From positions 270,921,369-270,985,368 of the forward strand of contig NC_057807.1 in the NCBI RefSeq assembly GCF_018294505.1: a stretch of DNA of 64,000 nucleotides, written 5' to 3'. This DNA is from Triticum aestivum (taxonomy: Eukaryota; Streptophyta; Magnoliopsida; Poales; Poaceae). Positions 1-11,832 of the stretch are shown piece by piece. Numbering within the stretch: position 1 is the first letter of the stretch; every line of letters begins with the position of its first letter. Made by a program: the position numbers and the translations under genes. The notes beneath the pieces were generated by a model, which ran no database searches, was not told the origin of the DNA, and saw only the letters and a list, made by a program, of their open reading frames with translations.

Positions 1-31
1 GTAGATGCAGCCATACAAATTTTGTGCGGTG

Positions 32-806
32 CTACAAAAATTGAGGTTTGTATCCCTTCCCGTTATGAGAATTCTTCTTGAAGTTGGTAGAATGTGATGG
101 CTTGTTCTTTGCATCAAACTTTCCTTTCCCCTGAGATTTGTTCTTATTGTTTTGGGGCTGGTTGGGCTGGAAGTTCTTCTCATGTACCATGTGGGCACTA
201 GAAGCTCCCTCAGCGACCCGAGCACGTGTGTATTTTTCTCTCGCCTTCTCTTCAAAATCAAGAGTGCTAATGAGATCCAAAATAGAAAAATCATGTCTCT
301 TGTTTTTCACATAAGTAGCAAAATTGTTCCACGAAGGTGCAAGCTTGGCAATGATGGTTCCAACAATAAATTTGTCTGGCAACACACACTTAAAGTACTC
401 AACTTCCTTAGAGAGTGATTGTGTCTCATGAGTCTGCTGAACAACAGAGCGCTCATCAGTCATCTTGTAGTCACAGAATTGCCCCATGACGTACAACTCG
501 TTGCCAGCGCCCGAGGCCCCAAAGGTGGCCTCGAGCGCAGCCCACATGTCTTTGCCACCGTCAAACGACATATATGAACCCACAATGGAATCATCAAGAA
601 CATTCAGCAGGGCGGCTTTGAAGAGGGTATCCATGTTCTCAAAAGCTTCCTGTTGTGTAGGATTAAGATCGTCCTCAGGCTTACCCTTAGTGGCGTCATT
701 GCAGTACATGATCTGAAACCACTGCTCTTGTGCGCCACCTTAAAAGTAGGCGGCTTCAAAAGCGCAGCAAAACCACTCGGAGTAAATTTCCTATAATCAG
801 GTTTTT
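32..806 (-). pseudogene. Ty1/copia gag fragment (UBN2-type), frameshifted
   Basis: Gag polyprotein of a copia LTR retrotransposon, which would form the virus-like particle and bind element RNA. Seen: an open stretch of 225 residues (709 down to 32) with the hallmarks of plant copia gag: the segment around DDSIVGSYMSFDGGKDMWAA, the line DERSVVQQTHETQSL, and a Lys/Asn-rich basic tail (KNKPSHSTNFKKNSHNGKG) that normally precedes the CCHC knuckle. The knuckle and pol lie beyond the window edge. Upstream, between about 806 and 745, the family-typical KFTPSGFAALLKPPTFK is readable in a different frame, so bases around 735-745 have been lost, taking the usual Lys/Arg/Trp-rich link with them. The gene is therefore broken. 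Family assignment is by motif memory, not search. Confidence 0.85.
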
Positions 807-1345
807 GGATTGGATTGTTGAATATATGAGAAATTTACTATGAGATTTAATTTGAATCAACAGTAAAGAGATCAGGACGACAACTGCAAAGATCAAAGTA
901 ATGATGCCGACTAAACCAGGAGGATAGAATCACATACTCTACAGCGGGAGCAGAACCGCTGTGGTTGATGTTGTCACTCATGTCGTTGATGAAGAGGTTA
1001 CCGAGGTCGGGGAAGAAGGGTGTCGTTGAGGAAGTCATCGCTGGCAGCAGTCAGAGGAGTGTGCTCCCCAAAAACCTGATCGCTCCTCTCCCGTACAGGA
1101 TTAGGAAAGTCGGGGTTCGGAGGACTGCTGTCCCTTCTCGCGGTGCACGCTGGAAGGAGGGCTGGAGAAGAATTGTGTGGTGGCGCTAAGATCCGGAATA
1201 GTGCGAAACCATATGATACATCGGCGGCTAGGGTAGAGCATGTCAGGTCGGTCGTGGGAGTAAGACCAAGTATAATAGTAGGCCTTTGGCCCCCAAACCC
1301 CACGTCCAAGTCAATAATAGCCCCACCAAGGTTTGTCTAAAAAAA
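807..1345 (-). other. copia 5' leader with short N-terminal ORF
   Basis: Minus-strand sequence directly upstream of the gag fragment. A 63-codon ORF (1038 down to 847) starts MTSSTTPFFPDLGNLF and runs into stops just before gag. It is probably the N-terminal gag leader of the same element. The remaining bases to about 1345 look like 5' LTR or leader sequence, but I could not place LTR ends or a primer-binding site. Confidence 0.45.
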
Positions 1346-1586
1346 CTGAGTAATTAAGGTGTATGTTAATTATTAATTAATGACTTAAAATAAATTTTCC
1401 GACCAACAAAAATACAGACCACGTGGATAACTTTTGTCCTTAGGCAGGCTCATTCCCAAAGAGCACGCGTGTAGGTTTCCTATTATCATGCTCATGCAAA
1501 TGCTAGAATAGATCACATTATAAAGTGGTGCAACTCACACCCACCTAGCAGTATGGTACTAAACTTTAGTCCCACTCACACCACAC

Positions 1587-1878
1587 TTAGAGCATGGTTA
1601 ATAGTATAGCCAACATCCGGCTATATGAAGTTGACACATCTAAAACCAACCTAATAGCCTGCTAGTACAATTGTTAGTCCCTTTAGTATAATACTATATC
1701 ACTAATAATAGCCCCACCTTTTGTCTCACAAAGTATGTTGGGGCTCCTGCTACAACCGGCTACAAGTTTTAAACCCGCTTCTCTTCTCTCTCCTATTCTC
1801 TCTCCTTCAACTAAGCACAAATACTATATTTAAATCCTTATAGCCTGCTTATGTCATCTAATTGTAGTACTTGCTCTA
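1587..1878. mobile_element. MITE-like repeat with 8-bp terminal inverted repeats
   Basis: An A/T-rich non-coding segment that begins TTAGAGCATGG and ends TTGCTCTAA, so the outer 8 bases (TTAGAGCA) are inverted. Internal phrases such as atagcc/ggctat recur in inverted form. No coding capacity. The superfamily (Tourist/Harbinger or other) and the exact target duplication could not be fixed. Confidence 0.45.
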
Positions 1879-2169
1879 AAGTTACTCTCCACTATGTAGT
1901 ATGAAATGTCGAGCGTGCAGCGGGCGGTGCCCTCGGTCGGCGCGCCACTTCAACGGCGGAAGCAGTGAGAGGTCGCGTCGCCCTGACTTGCCATCAATGT
2001 GGAGCGGTGGGCTCAGCTGGGGCCGGGCGAGAAGCGCGTGCGGGAGGGGGAGGGGTTTTTGTTGGGCCAAGAAGGTGAGAAGCCAACTTGGGATCGGTCC
2101 GGATGAGGAAATATCATGTGCTCCCATACTCACTAGTATTTTCATAAATATGACACTAGTCTATGTTAT

Positions 2170-2253
2170 TACTCCCTCCATTCTGGTTTATAGAGATGTT
2201 TAGAGTAACATAGTAATATGTTACAGTATAAGTTACTCCCCACTATGACCAGC
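2170..2253. mobile_element. fragments of Stowaway and Tourist-like MITEs
   Basis: The phrase TACTCCCTCCATTCTGG at about 2170 is a Stowaway-type end. The stretch GTTACTCCCCACTATGACC near 2233-2251 is a terminal signature of a common grass MITE. In each case only one end is visible, so both are truncated or nested remnants. Confidence 0.4.
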
Positions 2254-2668
2254 CTTGGCCTCTCCCAGTGCTCCACCATGTATAGCTGCTAAGCCTGCCA
2301 CGTAGGCATAAAATATGATGTGGCAACTTAATTAAGAAAAGAGAGACTAGTTTGGTGACCGCAGGAAGAAACGGTGGAAAGACATTTTTGAGTCTATAGC
2401 TAATTAAATGAAGCAAGCTTAGCAACAACAAACTAAGCACCTATGCATTGGAGACTTGAGTTTCTAAGCCATTTAATGCATTTAGCACCTCATCTAAGCA
2501 CACCTAAGCACTTAGCACTTAGCACCCCCTTGACCGTGGGCCTTGACGGTGTACGTCACCCTGTGTCCAGATCTGAGATGCCACGTGTACCAGATGAATG
2601 ACTCCAAGCTCGACCACCGTGATGCAAGAGGTGCGAGCCGAGGAACACAGTTGGAGACACCCCCCTCA

Positions 2669-2916
2669 GACTAGCCACAATGGGTAGTAACATAGACTAG
2701 TAACATGCTCATGTTACTAGTCTATGTTACTACCTCTGTAGTAACATATCTGTGGCAACATGCAACACTTCATTTATTAGGCTATAGACACATCTTGCCT
2801 TGATATGTGTGATGTTACTACTTTCCTATCTTTCTTCATTTATTTCTTGCCACATCATCTACTTTATCTAGACATGTGTGATGTTACTACCTATGTTACT
2901 CCCACTGTGGCTAGTC
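2669..2916. mobile_element. Tourist-like MITE, complete, 3-bp TSD
   Basis: A 248-bp non-coding element. The left end reads GACTAGCCACAATGGG and the right end, reverse-complemented, reads GACTAGCCACAGTGGG. The inverted match continues through AGTAACATAG, giving a TIR of about 25 bp. It is flanked by TCA on both sides (2666-2668 and 2917-2919), a 3-bp duplication as expected of PIF/Harbinger-related MITEs. Confidence 0.75.
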
Positions 2917-2929
2917 TCATAATTTTCCT

Positions 2930-3601
2930 CGTCATCATCTGAGTCCTAGAAGATCTCACCCACATCATCATTAGGCATGCAGCCGCCTTGATAGACAACA
3001 TGCACAGAAGGAGTAGAGGCGACTGGGGACGCACCACGTCGTGGGCACTCCGTACGTGCTCATGTGTGTGCAGCGTGCGTGTTTTTTCATCGGTGCTAGC
3101 TCTAAGGCCGAGGCTGCGGTCGTCTTCGTCTCCGACTAGTCATTGAGCAACAACAGCAAAGAGGTGCTGCAAGAGATGCGTAAGCGCCGTTGTGTGTGAT
3201 CTTCGTCGTAGCACGATAAACCGGACGTCACCACAGATGGCACACGCCTCCATGCAGCCAAGTGTGTGCACATGCATGTGTTATTCACGTGCAATCTGCG
3301 GCCGAGTGTGTGTGCATGCACGTGTTGTGTACGTGCGTTGTGTGCTCCATGATGTGCTCGTATGTGCATGAGTTGGATCGGATGTAGTTAGTGCGTTGGC
3401 GTGTGGACATGCGTGGCTGCATGTGTCCCGTACATGTGTGGCTTGTTGCATGGTTATCAATATAAACTATAAAACATCTTCAACTTAGCATCCTGATGTA
3501 TCCTCTCTAGTGGTTAGCAAAGATTTCATGTTCTTTTATTTGTTTATAGGTGGGCAGGCAGCAAAAAACAAGGGGAAACGCGCAAGGTTCCTTGCAGACG
3601 C
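2930..3601. other. no recognisable gene or repeat
   Basis: Moderately GC-rich sequence with runs of GTGTGTGCATGC-like words between 3240 and 3430. ORFs here are short and show no domain I recognise. Confidence 0.5.
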
Positions 3602-4026
3602 TCCACCGCGAGGTTCCTTGCTCCTTCTCTGTCATCGGGAATCTATGTTCTTCAACTCTTTTTTTACGTGAGCTTTGTTCATCCTTTTGCCAACATGCGA
3701 GACATCTAGCATCAAGGTGCACGTGTTATGCAAGAAAATAGAGATAATCAGATAAGCAATGCATAAGTGAGTCGTGCACTTCGATGGCACCTACTACGCA
3801 ATATTTTTTCTCCTCGATGGCACGTGAATAGTGCACGTACTCAATGATGGAGCACGGGATGGTAGCCATGACATGGTCAGCCCTTTTTTGGAGAGAGTAC
3901 GTACTAAATAACTTTGATGTGTCCCGTCAACTCGCAGAATGACGAGAAGCTTGCTTACTACGCCTTCTCCCTCACCAACGCGTGCGCGGTGGCTCGTAGC
4001 ACGAGGAGAAACTTTTGCTTACAAGC
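3602..4026 (+). repeat. direct repeat unit A, copy 1
   Basis: Starts at CCACCGCGAGGTTCCTTG and ends at TTTTGCTTACAAGC. It is strongly similar over its length to 5107-5536. Both copies contain a short segment (AACGCGTGCGCGGTGGCTCG in this copy) that gives ORFs of about 80 codons with no recognisable domain. Confidence 0.85.
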
Positions 4027-4164
4027 GATGGACGTGCATCAGTTCATTTGGTGTCAGATTGCTAGAAGTACTACTGTAGAACCATCGACTTTCGGAAGAG
4101 GCGAAGAGCCAAGCGCAAGGTCACCTACTAACCATAGGCTAGGCATAGTGGGAGTAACATAAGT

Positions 4165-4450
4165 AGGGGTACCTCCTTTTTTTTATTCTAGAAACAACCA
4201 CACGTGAATATTAGATGGTAGCATCACAGCAACTAAATCAAAAATCAAAACCAACCAATGAACTACTACTACTGGTGAGCGTTTGCTAGTACGTATGATG
4301 TACTCCATCTGTCCATGTATATAGGGCTTAATGCGTTTTCCGAGACTAACTTTGGCCCTATTTGGATCCATGGTTTAGAGTTAGTTTGAGCTAGTTGGGG
4401 CTCAAATAGCCCTAAAGTATCCAAGCATTAGGGTTAAATTGGAGCAAGTT
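4165..4450 (+). repeat. inverted repeat unit B, copy 1
   Basis: About 285 bp from the TACCTCC segment through TCTAGAAACAACC, GGCCCTATTTGGATCC and GGTTAAATTGGAGC. The reverse complement is found at 5619-5900. The ends resemble a MITE (GGCCCTATTTGGATCC), but no target duplication could be assigned. Confidence 0.8.
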
Positions 4451-5106
4451 GCACCGAGCTCACCAAAAAAACTATCCCACCCAAGAGGTGCTAATTGAAG
4501 ATAGTTTTCATTGGGCCCACTAAAAAATCACTTTTCTCTCTCCATCAAGTGCATTTATTGTCAATCTAACCATGTCACCCTCTTTGGCTATAGTTAGTTC
4601 AGGGTTAGTCATGAGTTAGTCTAAGGCATCCTCGAAGAATACATTAGGCCCTATATAAAATCTTATCAATAGTCAAAACCAAGTGTTCTAAACGAGTTCA
4701 AAATGAGAAACTAGACCCACTCACGGATGGCACGCCTGTCACGTTTGGTCCGTCGGTCAAAGCGCTTCCTCTTCTTGGCATAACAATAGAGTACCGTACT
4801 ATTTTTTTAGAATGCTCTTGGCATGTCACTAACATGTGATGAGTTAACCGACCTCAATAGATGGCAAAAACGCCAGCCCGCCGCACTTTGAGAGAGACGA
4901 GGAGGGAGAAGCGATATGGGCTGCTGGATTACTAGAGCTAGGTGTCGCATGGAAGCCAAGGAATATGGTGATAGCGTGGGTTAGCCATGTACTAGTATGA
5001 TGTAACTACATTGGGCTGTCGTGTTTCGTACTCTTCTAGTCCACTGTGGAGATGATTGGTTGATTTTATATCGCTGAATAATATAAAATATTATGAGTGC
5101 TGATGT

Positions 5107-5536
5107 TCCACCACGAGGTTCCTTGCTCCTTCTCGGTCATCGGGAATCTATGTTCTTCCACGCCTTTTATTTACGTGAGCTTTGTTCATCCTTTTGCCAA
5201 CACGCGAGACATCTAGCATCAAGGTGCACGTGTCATGCAAGAAAATGGAGATAATCAGATAAGCAGTGCGTAAGTAAGTCATGCACTTTGATGGCACCTA
5301 GTACTACGCAATATTTTTTCTCCTTGATGGCACGTGAATAGTGCATGTACTCAACGACGGAGCATGGAATGATAGCCATGACATGGTCAGCCCTTTTTTG
5401 GAGAGAGTATGTACTAAATAACTTTGTTGTGTCCCATCAACTCGCAGAATGACGAGAAGATTGCTTACTATGCCTTCTCCCTCGCTAATGCTTGCGCGGT
5501 GGCTCACAGCACGAGGAGAAACTTTTGCTTACAAGC
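5107..5536 (+). repeat. direct repeat unit A, copy 2
   Basis: Second copy of 3602-4026 in the same orientation, about 1.5 kb downstream, with scattered substitutions and small indels. It suggests a local segmental duplication or two copies of an unclassified element. Confidence 0.85.
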
Positions 5537-5618
5537 CACCTACCCACCTATAGAACCGCCTCGCGCTGGCCAATTCCTCTCCAAACACCAAGGGAGGCGG
5601 TTGAACCGAACAAGTCTA

Positions 5619-5900
5619 ACTTGCTCCAATTTAACCCTCATGTTTGGATGCTTTAGGGCTATTTGAGCCCCAACTAGCTCAAACTAACTCTAACCCATGG
5701 ATCCAAACAGGGCCAAAGTTAGTCTCGGAAAACGCATTAAGCCCTATATACATGGACATGCGGAGTAGATGATACGTACTAGCAAATGCTCACCATTGGT
5801 AGAAGTTCATTGGTTGGTTTTGATTTTTGATTCAGTTGCTGTGCTGCTACCGCCAATATTCGCGTGTGGTTGTTTCTAGAGTAAAACAAGGAGGTACTAG
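5619..5900 (-). repeat. inverted repeat unit B, copy 2
   Basis: Reverse-complement partner of 4165-4450. Shared words include AACTTGCTCCAATTTAACCC, GGATCCAAACAGGGCC and GGTTGTTTCTAGA. The copies diverge at scattered sites, so the pair is not recent. Confidence 0.8.
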
Positions 5901-6074
5901 TACTTATTGTGGGAAAGGTGAAGCGATGGTTGATTCACCCGAGCAACTTATTACTCTGGGAATATGGGAGTACCAGCGGATTCAAGGAACAAAGAAATGA
6001 TGGTTGCTTCATCCGAGCAACTTACTGTGGCGAAGGTGGGGCTCTGTGATTTGACTGCTCACTAGTAATTACTA

Positions 6075-8262
6075 CACTAAAAAAAAGACACATCCGTGAC
6101 ATTTTGGGCCGAATGAAATTTTTTTCTATCATACATATGACACTTCTATGACGATAATTGTGACAAAACCCGGTATCATCATAGATGTGGTGGCTCCTAC
6201 TTTTATGACAAAAAATCATGACAGAAAATGGGCTTTTCTTCCTGGGCGGGCCGGAGACGCAGCTGCATGACATTCTCTGGGCCATCCATGACGGAAAAAA
6301 CTGTGGTAGAAGTGAGGGCGAGGAAAATTTCGGGGAGTTCCTGGTTACGGTGGGAGGCCGAGCGATGCGCGTTTCTCTCTTACACGTATGCGCGTGTGCG
6401 AGGCGTTGGCTCTAATTGAACCCGAGCGAGGAGTTGGGCTCTAACTGAACCCGAGTGATTGCACTGCAGGCTACGCGTTACTGAACCCGAGCGATCGATC
6501 GATGGCTGTTAACTGAACCCGATCGAGTGATTCCTTCGCTACTACTGCTAACTGAAGTCGATCGATTGGATGAACTGTGAGCGTTGAGGGGGGGGTGGAT
6601 GAACAGTGAGCGGTGGCGTTGCCTCTGGATGAACAGGACCCCGTGGTGTAGAGGGCTGGATGAACAATAGACGGTGGAGGGGTGCCTGTGGAGGGGTGGT
6701 TGAACAGTAGCCGGTGGAGTAGCACGCGGTAGAGGCTGGATGAACAGGAGCCCGTGGAGGCTGGAGGAGGTCGACGGTAGCCCGTGGAGGCTGGTGGAGG
6801 TCGACGGTGGAGATGAACAGTATCCCATGGAGTCCCGTTTTGCGGTACGCCACACCCCTCCCGATGAACGGGACCCCCGTTTCGACCGTAGCGCTCCAAC
6901 ACAAGTCCGTTTCGTCTGTTTTGCGGTACGCCACACCCCTCCCGATCAACAGGACCCCCGTTTCGACCGTAGGAGGTCCGTTTCGTCTGTTTTGCGGTAC
7001 GCCACACCCCTCCCGATCAACAGGACCCCTGTTTCGACTGTAGGAGGTCTGTTTCCTCCGGTTTGCGGTACGCTCTCCCGATCAACAGGACCCCCGTTTT
7101 GACCGTAGGAGGTCCGTTTCCTCCGTTTTGCGGTACGCCAGACCCCTCCCGATCAACAGGACCCCCATTTCGAACGTGGCCGGTCGAACACAAGGCCGTT
7201 TCCTCTGTTCTGCGGTACGACAGGCCTCGTTTCCATCGTCTGTTCCGTCCAAGCCCTCGCGATGCACACGGCCACGCATTCCGTTCCGACCCAGCCGGTT
7301 GGCTCCCCATGAACACGACGACGATGCTGTTTCTCCGTTCCGACCCAGCCATGTACACGAGCCCTGGCCGTACGTATGCGCGAGTAGGCGTTCGAGACCC
7401 CGCCCGTATGTACACATACGTGGCCGTATTTTCTTTCTTGCACACTGGCCGCTGAACGTACGTGTACATGCTACGTGCGGGCCTCTACTACGACACATAC
7501 GCGCCTCTACTACAACACATGCACGCCTCTACTACAACACGTGCGCGCCTCTATATCGACCAATATATATGTACATACATGTTCGCGACCAGAATGACAA
7601 CGCTACGTACGCTTCGACCAGGTGGGTCCCGACTGTTAGGCACTTCCTTGCGCGCGAAGATGTAGCTGGTGGGTCCCAGCAGTCAAGGGGGCGAATCGTT
7701 TTTTTGCCCGGACACACTTCCTTGCGTGCGAAGATGTAGCTGGTGGGTCCCAGCAGTCAGGGGGAAACATTTTTTTTCGTGAAATACGGTGGCCCTTCCG
7801 GTGGGTCCCTGCTGTCAGGTGGAGGAATAATTATTTTGCGCGTAATAAGAAGGCACTTCCTTGCTGCGGCCATGGACCCAGCTATCAGCCTCTCCACGTA
7901 CAGTCCACGTCCGATGGAAGTCGTTCCTTGACCATGTTGACCACGCCGCGCCGAGAGCACCTAGGCGGTGGATGACGGCGAAGCCTAGGAAGGGGACGAC
8001 GCGGAGCTGGGGAAGACGTGGTAGTGGATGCCCACGCGTAGAGGAGTACGAGGGTTCACTGGTTCACTGCGGTGTGAGGCTGCCATCGCCGCAGAATAAC
8101 AGGGGGTGTGGGTGAGTAGAGGGATGGTCTGGCCAGCGGTAGGAGTAGTAGGGGGCGGTGAGGCCTCCGTCGCATCGCAACCGGCCACGGGAGGCAGGAG
8201 CACGAGGCACGACCGGCGCTGGTTCGGGTGGTTGGAGCAAGAAGACCAGAGGTTTCCGCGAG
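6075..8262 (+). mobile_element. CACTA (En/Spm-like) element, one end plus subterminal region
   Basis: The segment opens with CACTAAAAAAAAGACAC, followed by repeated ATGACA-type words (CTATGACGATAATTGTGAC, TTTTATGACAAAAAATCATG) that are characteristic of Triticeae CACTA ends. Next comes a GC-rich subterminal zone with arrays of short direct repeats (6420-7190, 7480-7560, 7650-7810). No transposase (TNPD/TNPA) is present, and the matching end is not seen before gypsy LTR sequence takes over near 8263. The element is truncated. The exact right boundary is inferred. Confidence 0.7.
6841..7190 (+). repeat. CACTA subterminal tandem repeat array
   Basis: About five imperfect units of 65-75 bp, each built from a GCGGTACGCC word, CCTCCCGATCAACAGGACCC and a TTTCGACCGTA word, ending in CGTTTCCTCCGTTTTG. 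Subterminal repeats of this kind bind TNPA-type proteins in En/Spm elements. That role is inferred here. Confidence 0.75.
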
Positions 8263-8500
8263 ATCTATTTATCCAATCTACTACAAATGTATCTACCTTT
8301 TACCCGAGGGGGGGGGGGGTTGACAACCCCTCTTACGCATCGAGTTGCAAGTATTTGTTCTTTGTGTGCAGCTACCATTTACATAGTGTTGCATGGTTCT
8401 CCTACTGGTTCGATAACCTTGGTCTCATCACTGAGGGGACTACCTACCATAGTTGTGCTTCATCATCCCTTCCTCTTCAGGGAAAATATTGACGCGGTCA
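8263..8500 (+). mobile_element. 3' end of a gypsy LTR (fragment)
   Basis: Contains the block GTTGACAACCCCTCTTACGC followed by GTATTTGTTCTTTGTGTGCAG and CTCCTACTGGTTCGATAACC, the usual 3' part of a group of Triticeae gypsy LTRs. It is related to, but clearly different from, the LTR end at 18960-19157. A run of 12 G lies at about 8310-8321. Confidence 0.65.
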
Positions 8501-8609
8501 CGAGCCGTCGGGGCCCTAGTGACAAGCATTAAGCATAGCAAATTCATAGCAACCTCAGTCTCAGAACATAGTGGATACTAGGGATCAAGCCCTAACAAAA
8601 CTTTCATGA

Positions 8610-10157
8610 AGATCATTGAACATATGAGAAGTTTGATTCCTTGCATTTGTTTTGAGATATGAAGATTGTGATACTAGAGTCATGCTAGTTGGTAATCGTG
8701 GTTGAGTAATAATACTTGTGTTAAAGTTTGTGATTCCCGAAGCATTCACGTATGGTGAACCGTCATGTAATGAAGTTAGAGCATGATTTATTTTTGATTT
8801 TCTTCTTATGAGTGGCGGTCGGGGACGAGCGATGGTCTTTTCCTACCAATCTATCCCCCTAGGAGGATGCGTATTAGTACTTTGTTTCGAGGGCTAATAA
8901 ATTTTTGCAATAAGTATGTGAGTTCTTTACTAATGTTGAGTCCATGGATTATACACACTCTCACCCTTCCGCCATTGCTAGCCTCTCTAGTACCACGCAA
9001 CTTTCACCATTGCATTAAACCCACCATATACCCTTCCTCAGAACTGCCGCATACCTATCCATTATGGCATTTCCATAGCCATTCCGAGATATATTGCCAT
9101 GCAACTTCCACCGTTCCGTTTATTATGACACACACCATCATTTTCATATTGTTCTCATATGCATGAGGCATTCATATAGAGTCATATCTTTGTTCTAGAT
9201 ATCGAGTTGTAATTCTTGAGTTGTAAGTAAATAAAAGTGTGATGATCATCATTATTAGAGCATTGTCCCATGTGAGGAAAGTATGATGGAGATTATAATT
9301 CCCCCACAAGTCGGGATGAGGCTCCGGTCAAAAAATAAAAAAAGACCAAAGAGCCCCAAAAAAAGAAGAAAAAGAAAAAAATGAGAGAAAAAGAGAGAAG
9401 GGTCAGTGTTACTATCCTTTTTCCACACTTGTGCTTCAAAGTAGCACCATGTTCTTCATGATAGAGAGTCTCCTATTTTGTCATTTTCATATAATTGTGA
9501 GAATTTTCATTATAGAACTTGGCTTGTATATTCCAATGATGGTTCTTCGTGAGCAAGCAAGTTGAATGCACACCCATTTAGTTTTCTTTTGAGCTTTCAT
9601 ACACTTATAGCTGCATCCGTTGCATGGCAATCCCTACTCACTTGCATCGATATCAATTGATGGGCATCTCCATAGCCCGTTAATTTTCCTAATTGATGTG
9701 AGACTTCTTTTTTTTACTTCTCCACACAATCTCCACCATATTCTATTCCACCTATAGTGCTATATCCATGGCTCGCGCTCATGTATTGCGTGAAAGTTGA
9801 AAAAAGCTTTAGAAAATTAAAAGTATGAAACAATAGCTTGGCTTGTCATCAGGGTTGTGCATGATAAATACTTTGTGTGATGAAGATAGAGCATGACCAC
9901 ACTATATGATTTTGTAGGGATAACTTTCTTTGGCCATGATATTTTGAAAAACTACAATTGCTCTATGACTATGCTTGAAGTATTATTGTTTTTATGTCAA
10001 TATTAAACTTTTGTTTTGAATCTTATGGATCTGAATATTCATGCCACATGAAAGAAAAATTACATTGATAAACATGTTAGGTAGCATTCCACATCAAAAA
10101 TTCTGTTTTTATCATTTACCTACTTGAAGACGAGCAGGAATTAAGCTTGGGGATGCT
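8610..10157 (+). mobile_element. gypsy 3' internal non-coding region with polypurine tract
   Basis: A/T-rich sequence without long ORFs, ending in GGAATTAAGCTTGGGGATGCT directly before the LTR start TGATACGTCTCC at 10158. This is the stretch between pol and the 3' LTR of a gypsy element. Its gag-pol is missing, so the element is truncated on the left near 8610. A poly-A/G stretch (aaaaagaagaaaaag) lies at 9340-9400. Confidence 0.65.
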
Positions 10158-10709
10158 TGATACGTCTCCAATATATCTATAATTTTTTATTGTTCCATGC
10201 TATTATATTATCCATCTTGGATGTTTGAAATGCATTATGGTACTATCTGATATCATTTTTTGGGACTAACCTATTAACCTAGTGCCACGTGCCAGTTGTT
10301 GTTTTTCCTTGTTTTTGTCTTTCACAGAAATCAATATCAAACGGAGTCCAAATGAAATAAAACTTTATGATGATTTTTCTTGGACCAGAAGAAACCCAGG
10401 AGACTTGGAGAAGAGGCCAGAAGACCTACAAGGCGGCCACAAGCCCTAGGGTCGCGCCCCGGGGGGGTGCGCCCCCTAGGCTTGTGGGGCCCCCGTAGAC
10501 CGTCTGACCCTAATTCTTACTCCATAAATACCAAAATATTCCATGTACATCAGAAGCGTCCACAAAAATACTTTTTCACCGCCGCAAGCTTCTGTACTCA
10601 TGAGATCCCATCTTGGGGCCTTTTCTGGCACTCTGCTAGAGGGGGATTCGATCACGGAGGGCCTCTACATCAACTTTGTTGCCCTTTCTATGATGTGTGA
10701 GTAGTTTAC
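10158..10709 (+). mobile_element. gypsy 3' LTR, left part (split by insertion)
   Basis: Starts TGATACGTCTCCAATATATC after a polypurine tract. The sequence stops at TTTAC (10705-10709), where the Tat-like gypsy is inserted, and resumes after a second TTTAC at 18125. Confidence 0.75.
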
Positions 10710-11591
10710 TGTCAGATGTTGGGTTCCGGTAGACCCTTAATGTTCGAACTCTGGGGTGCGCGCGAAGATCTTCCCCCTACCTATCCGCATCTGATCGCCT
10801 CATGAGAATCTAAGGTAAACGATGAACAACACAAGCGACACAAGATTTATACTGGTTTGGGCCACCGTTGTGGTGTAATACCCTACTCCAGTGTGTGGTG
10901 TGGTGGATTGCCTCAGGGGCAGATGATGACAGTACAGGGAAGAACTTCCTCGCGAGAGGTGTTCTTGAGCTGATGTGGTGTTCTACTTGTTGAAGGGTCC
11001 GATCCGAACTCTTTCCTCTACTGTGGTGGCTAGCCCTATTTATAGAGGCCCTGGTCCTCTTCCCAAATATTAAGCGGGAAGGGCGCCAACAACGGCCATT
11101 TTGAAGGGGAACATCTAGTACAAGTTATCCTAACTAAAGTTGGTCTTCGGCTGCCAAAGGCACTGGCGATGACACCGTCTTGGGCTCCACGGTGACCTCC
11201 ATCCTGCCACTCTGCTGGTCTTGGTCTCGTTGCACCGAAATGGTAACCTTTGCCTGATCCTCGGTACTCCACACCTGTGCTTGCCCCCTTTGCACCAAAG
11301 AGGAAACAAGGACACTACGCAGGCCGGCGCCCGCCTGGTCTCGATCGTCACGGCTTGCGTCACGAGCACCTCGCGAGGTACCCTTGCCTTGATCTCTCCA
11401 CCTTCTCGCGAGCCTGCCTGGCAAGGCCGCTCCTGAGGAAGCCCTGTGTCGTCCGCCCCGCGAGGCTTCGCCCCTCGTGAGGGTCTTGATTCTTGCGCTG
11501 ATGAAGATGGGTCGTACTGGGCCACCACCCGAGCCACGCCGCAGGCCGCAGGCAGGCAAGTCTGGGGACCCCCATTCCCAGAACACCGACA
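10710..11591 (-). repeat. 3' LTR of Tat-like gypsy
   Basis: 882 bp, bounded by TGTCAG and CCGACA (near-perfect terminal inverted hexamers). It matches 17230-18124 over its whole length with scattered substitutions. The right LTR is longer mainly because a GGCGCCCGCCT word near 17860 is duplicated. Confidence 0.9.
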
Positions 11592-11608
11592 GTAGCCCCC
11601 GGGCCCAA
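11592..11608 (-). other. polypurine tract of Tat-like gypsy
   Basis: On the minus strand the 3' LTR is preceded directly by GGGCCCGGGGGCTAC, the purine-rich primer for plus-strand DNA synthesis. Its position, touching the LTR end, supports the LTR boundary at 11591. Confidence 0.7.
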
Positions 11609-11832
11609 GGCGCGCTCGAACTTGGCTTAGCAGAGAAGCGAAGGGGCAAGTGCAGAGCGCCGCGGGCCCCAACAGCCTGCGGCCTTGGGCGCCGCATGGC
11701 GGTTGATTGGACGTGGGCACCTCCGCTTCCCCATGCTGCCTCGGCAACTGCCCGACTTGAGAAGTCCCTGCATGCAGAAATGAGTCATGATTACCTGTGA
11801 TCGTGGAGACCGACGGTTGGCCTCCTCCAGAC

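Noticed and set aside
6841..7190. CRISPR-like array
   Set aside because: Plant nuclear DNA with imperfect contiguous units and no unique spacers; these are CACTA subterminal repeats.
11130..11747. Overlapping ORFs of 187-205 codons on both strands
   Set aside because: They lie inside the Tat-like gypsy LTR and its mirror at 17.6-18.1 kb. GC-rich LTR sequence gives long chance frames and no domain is visible.
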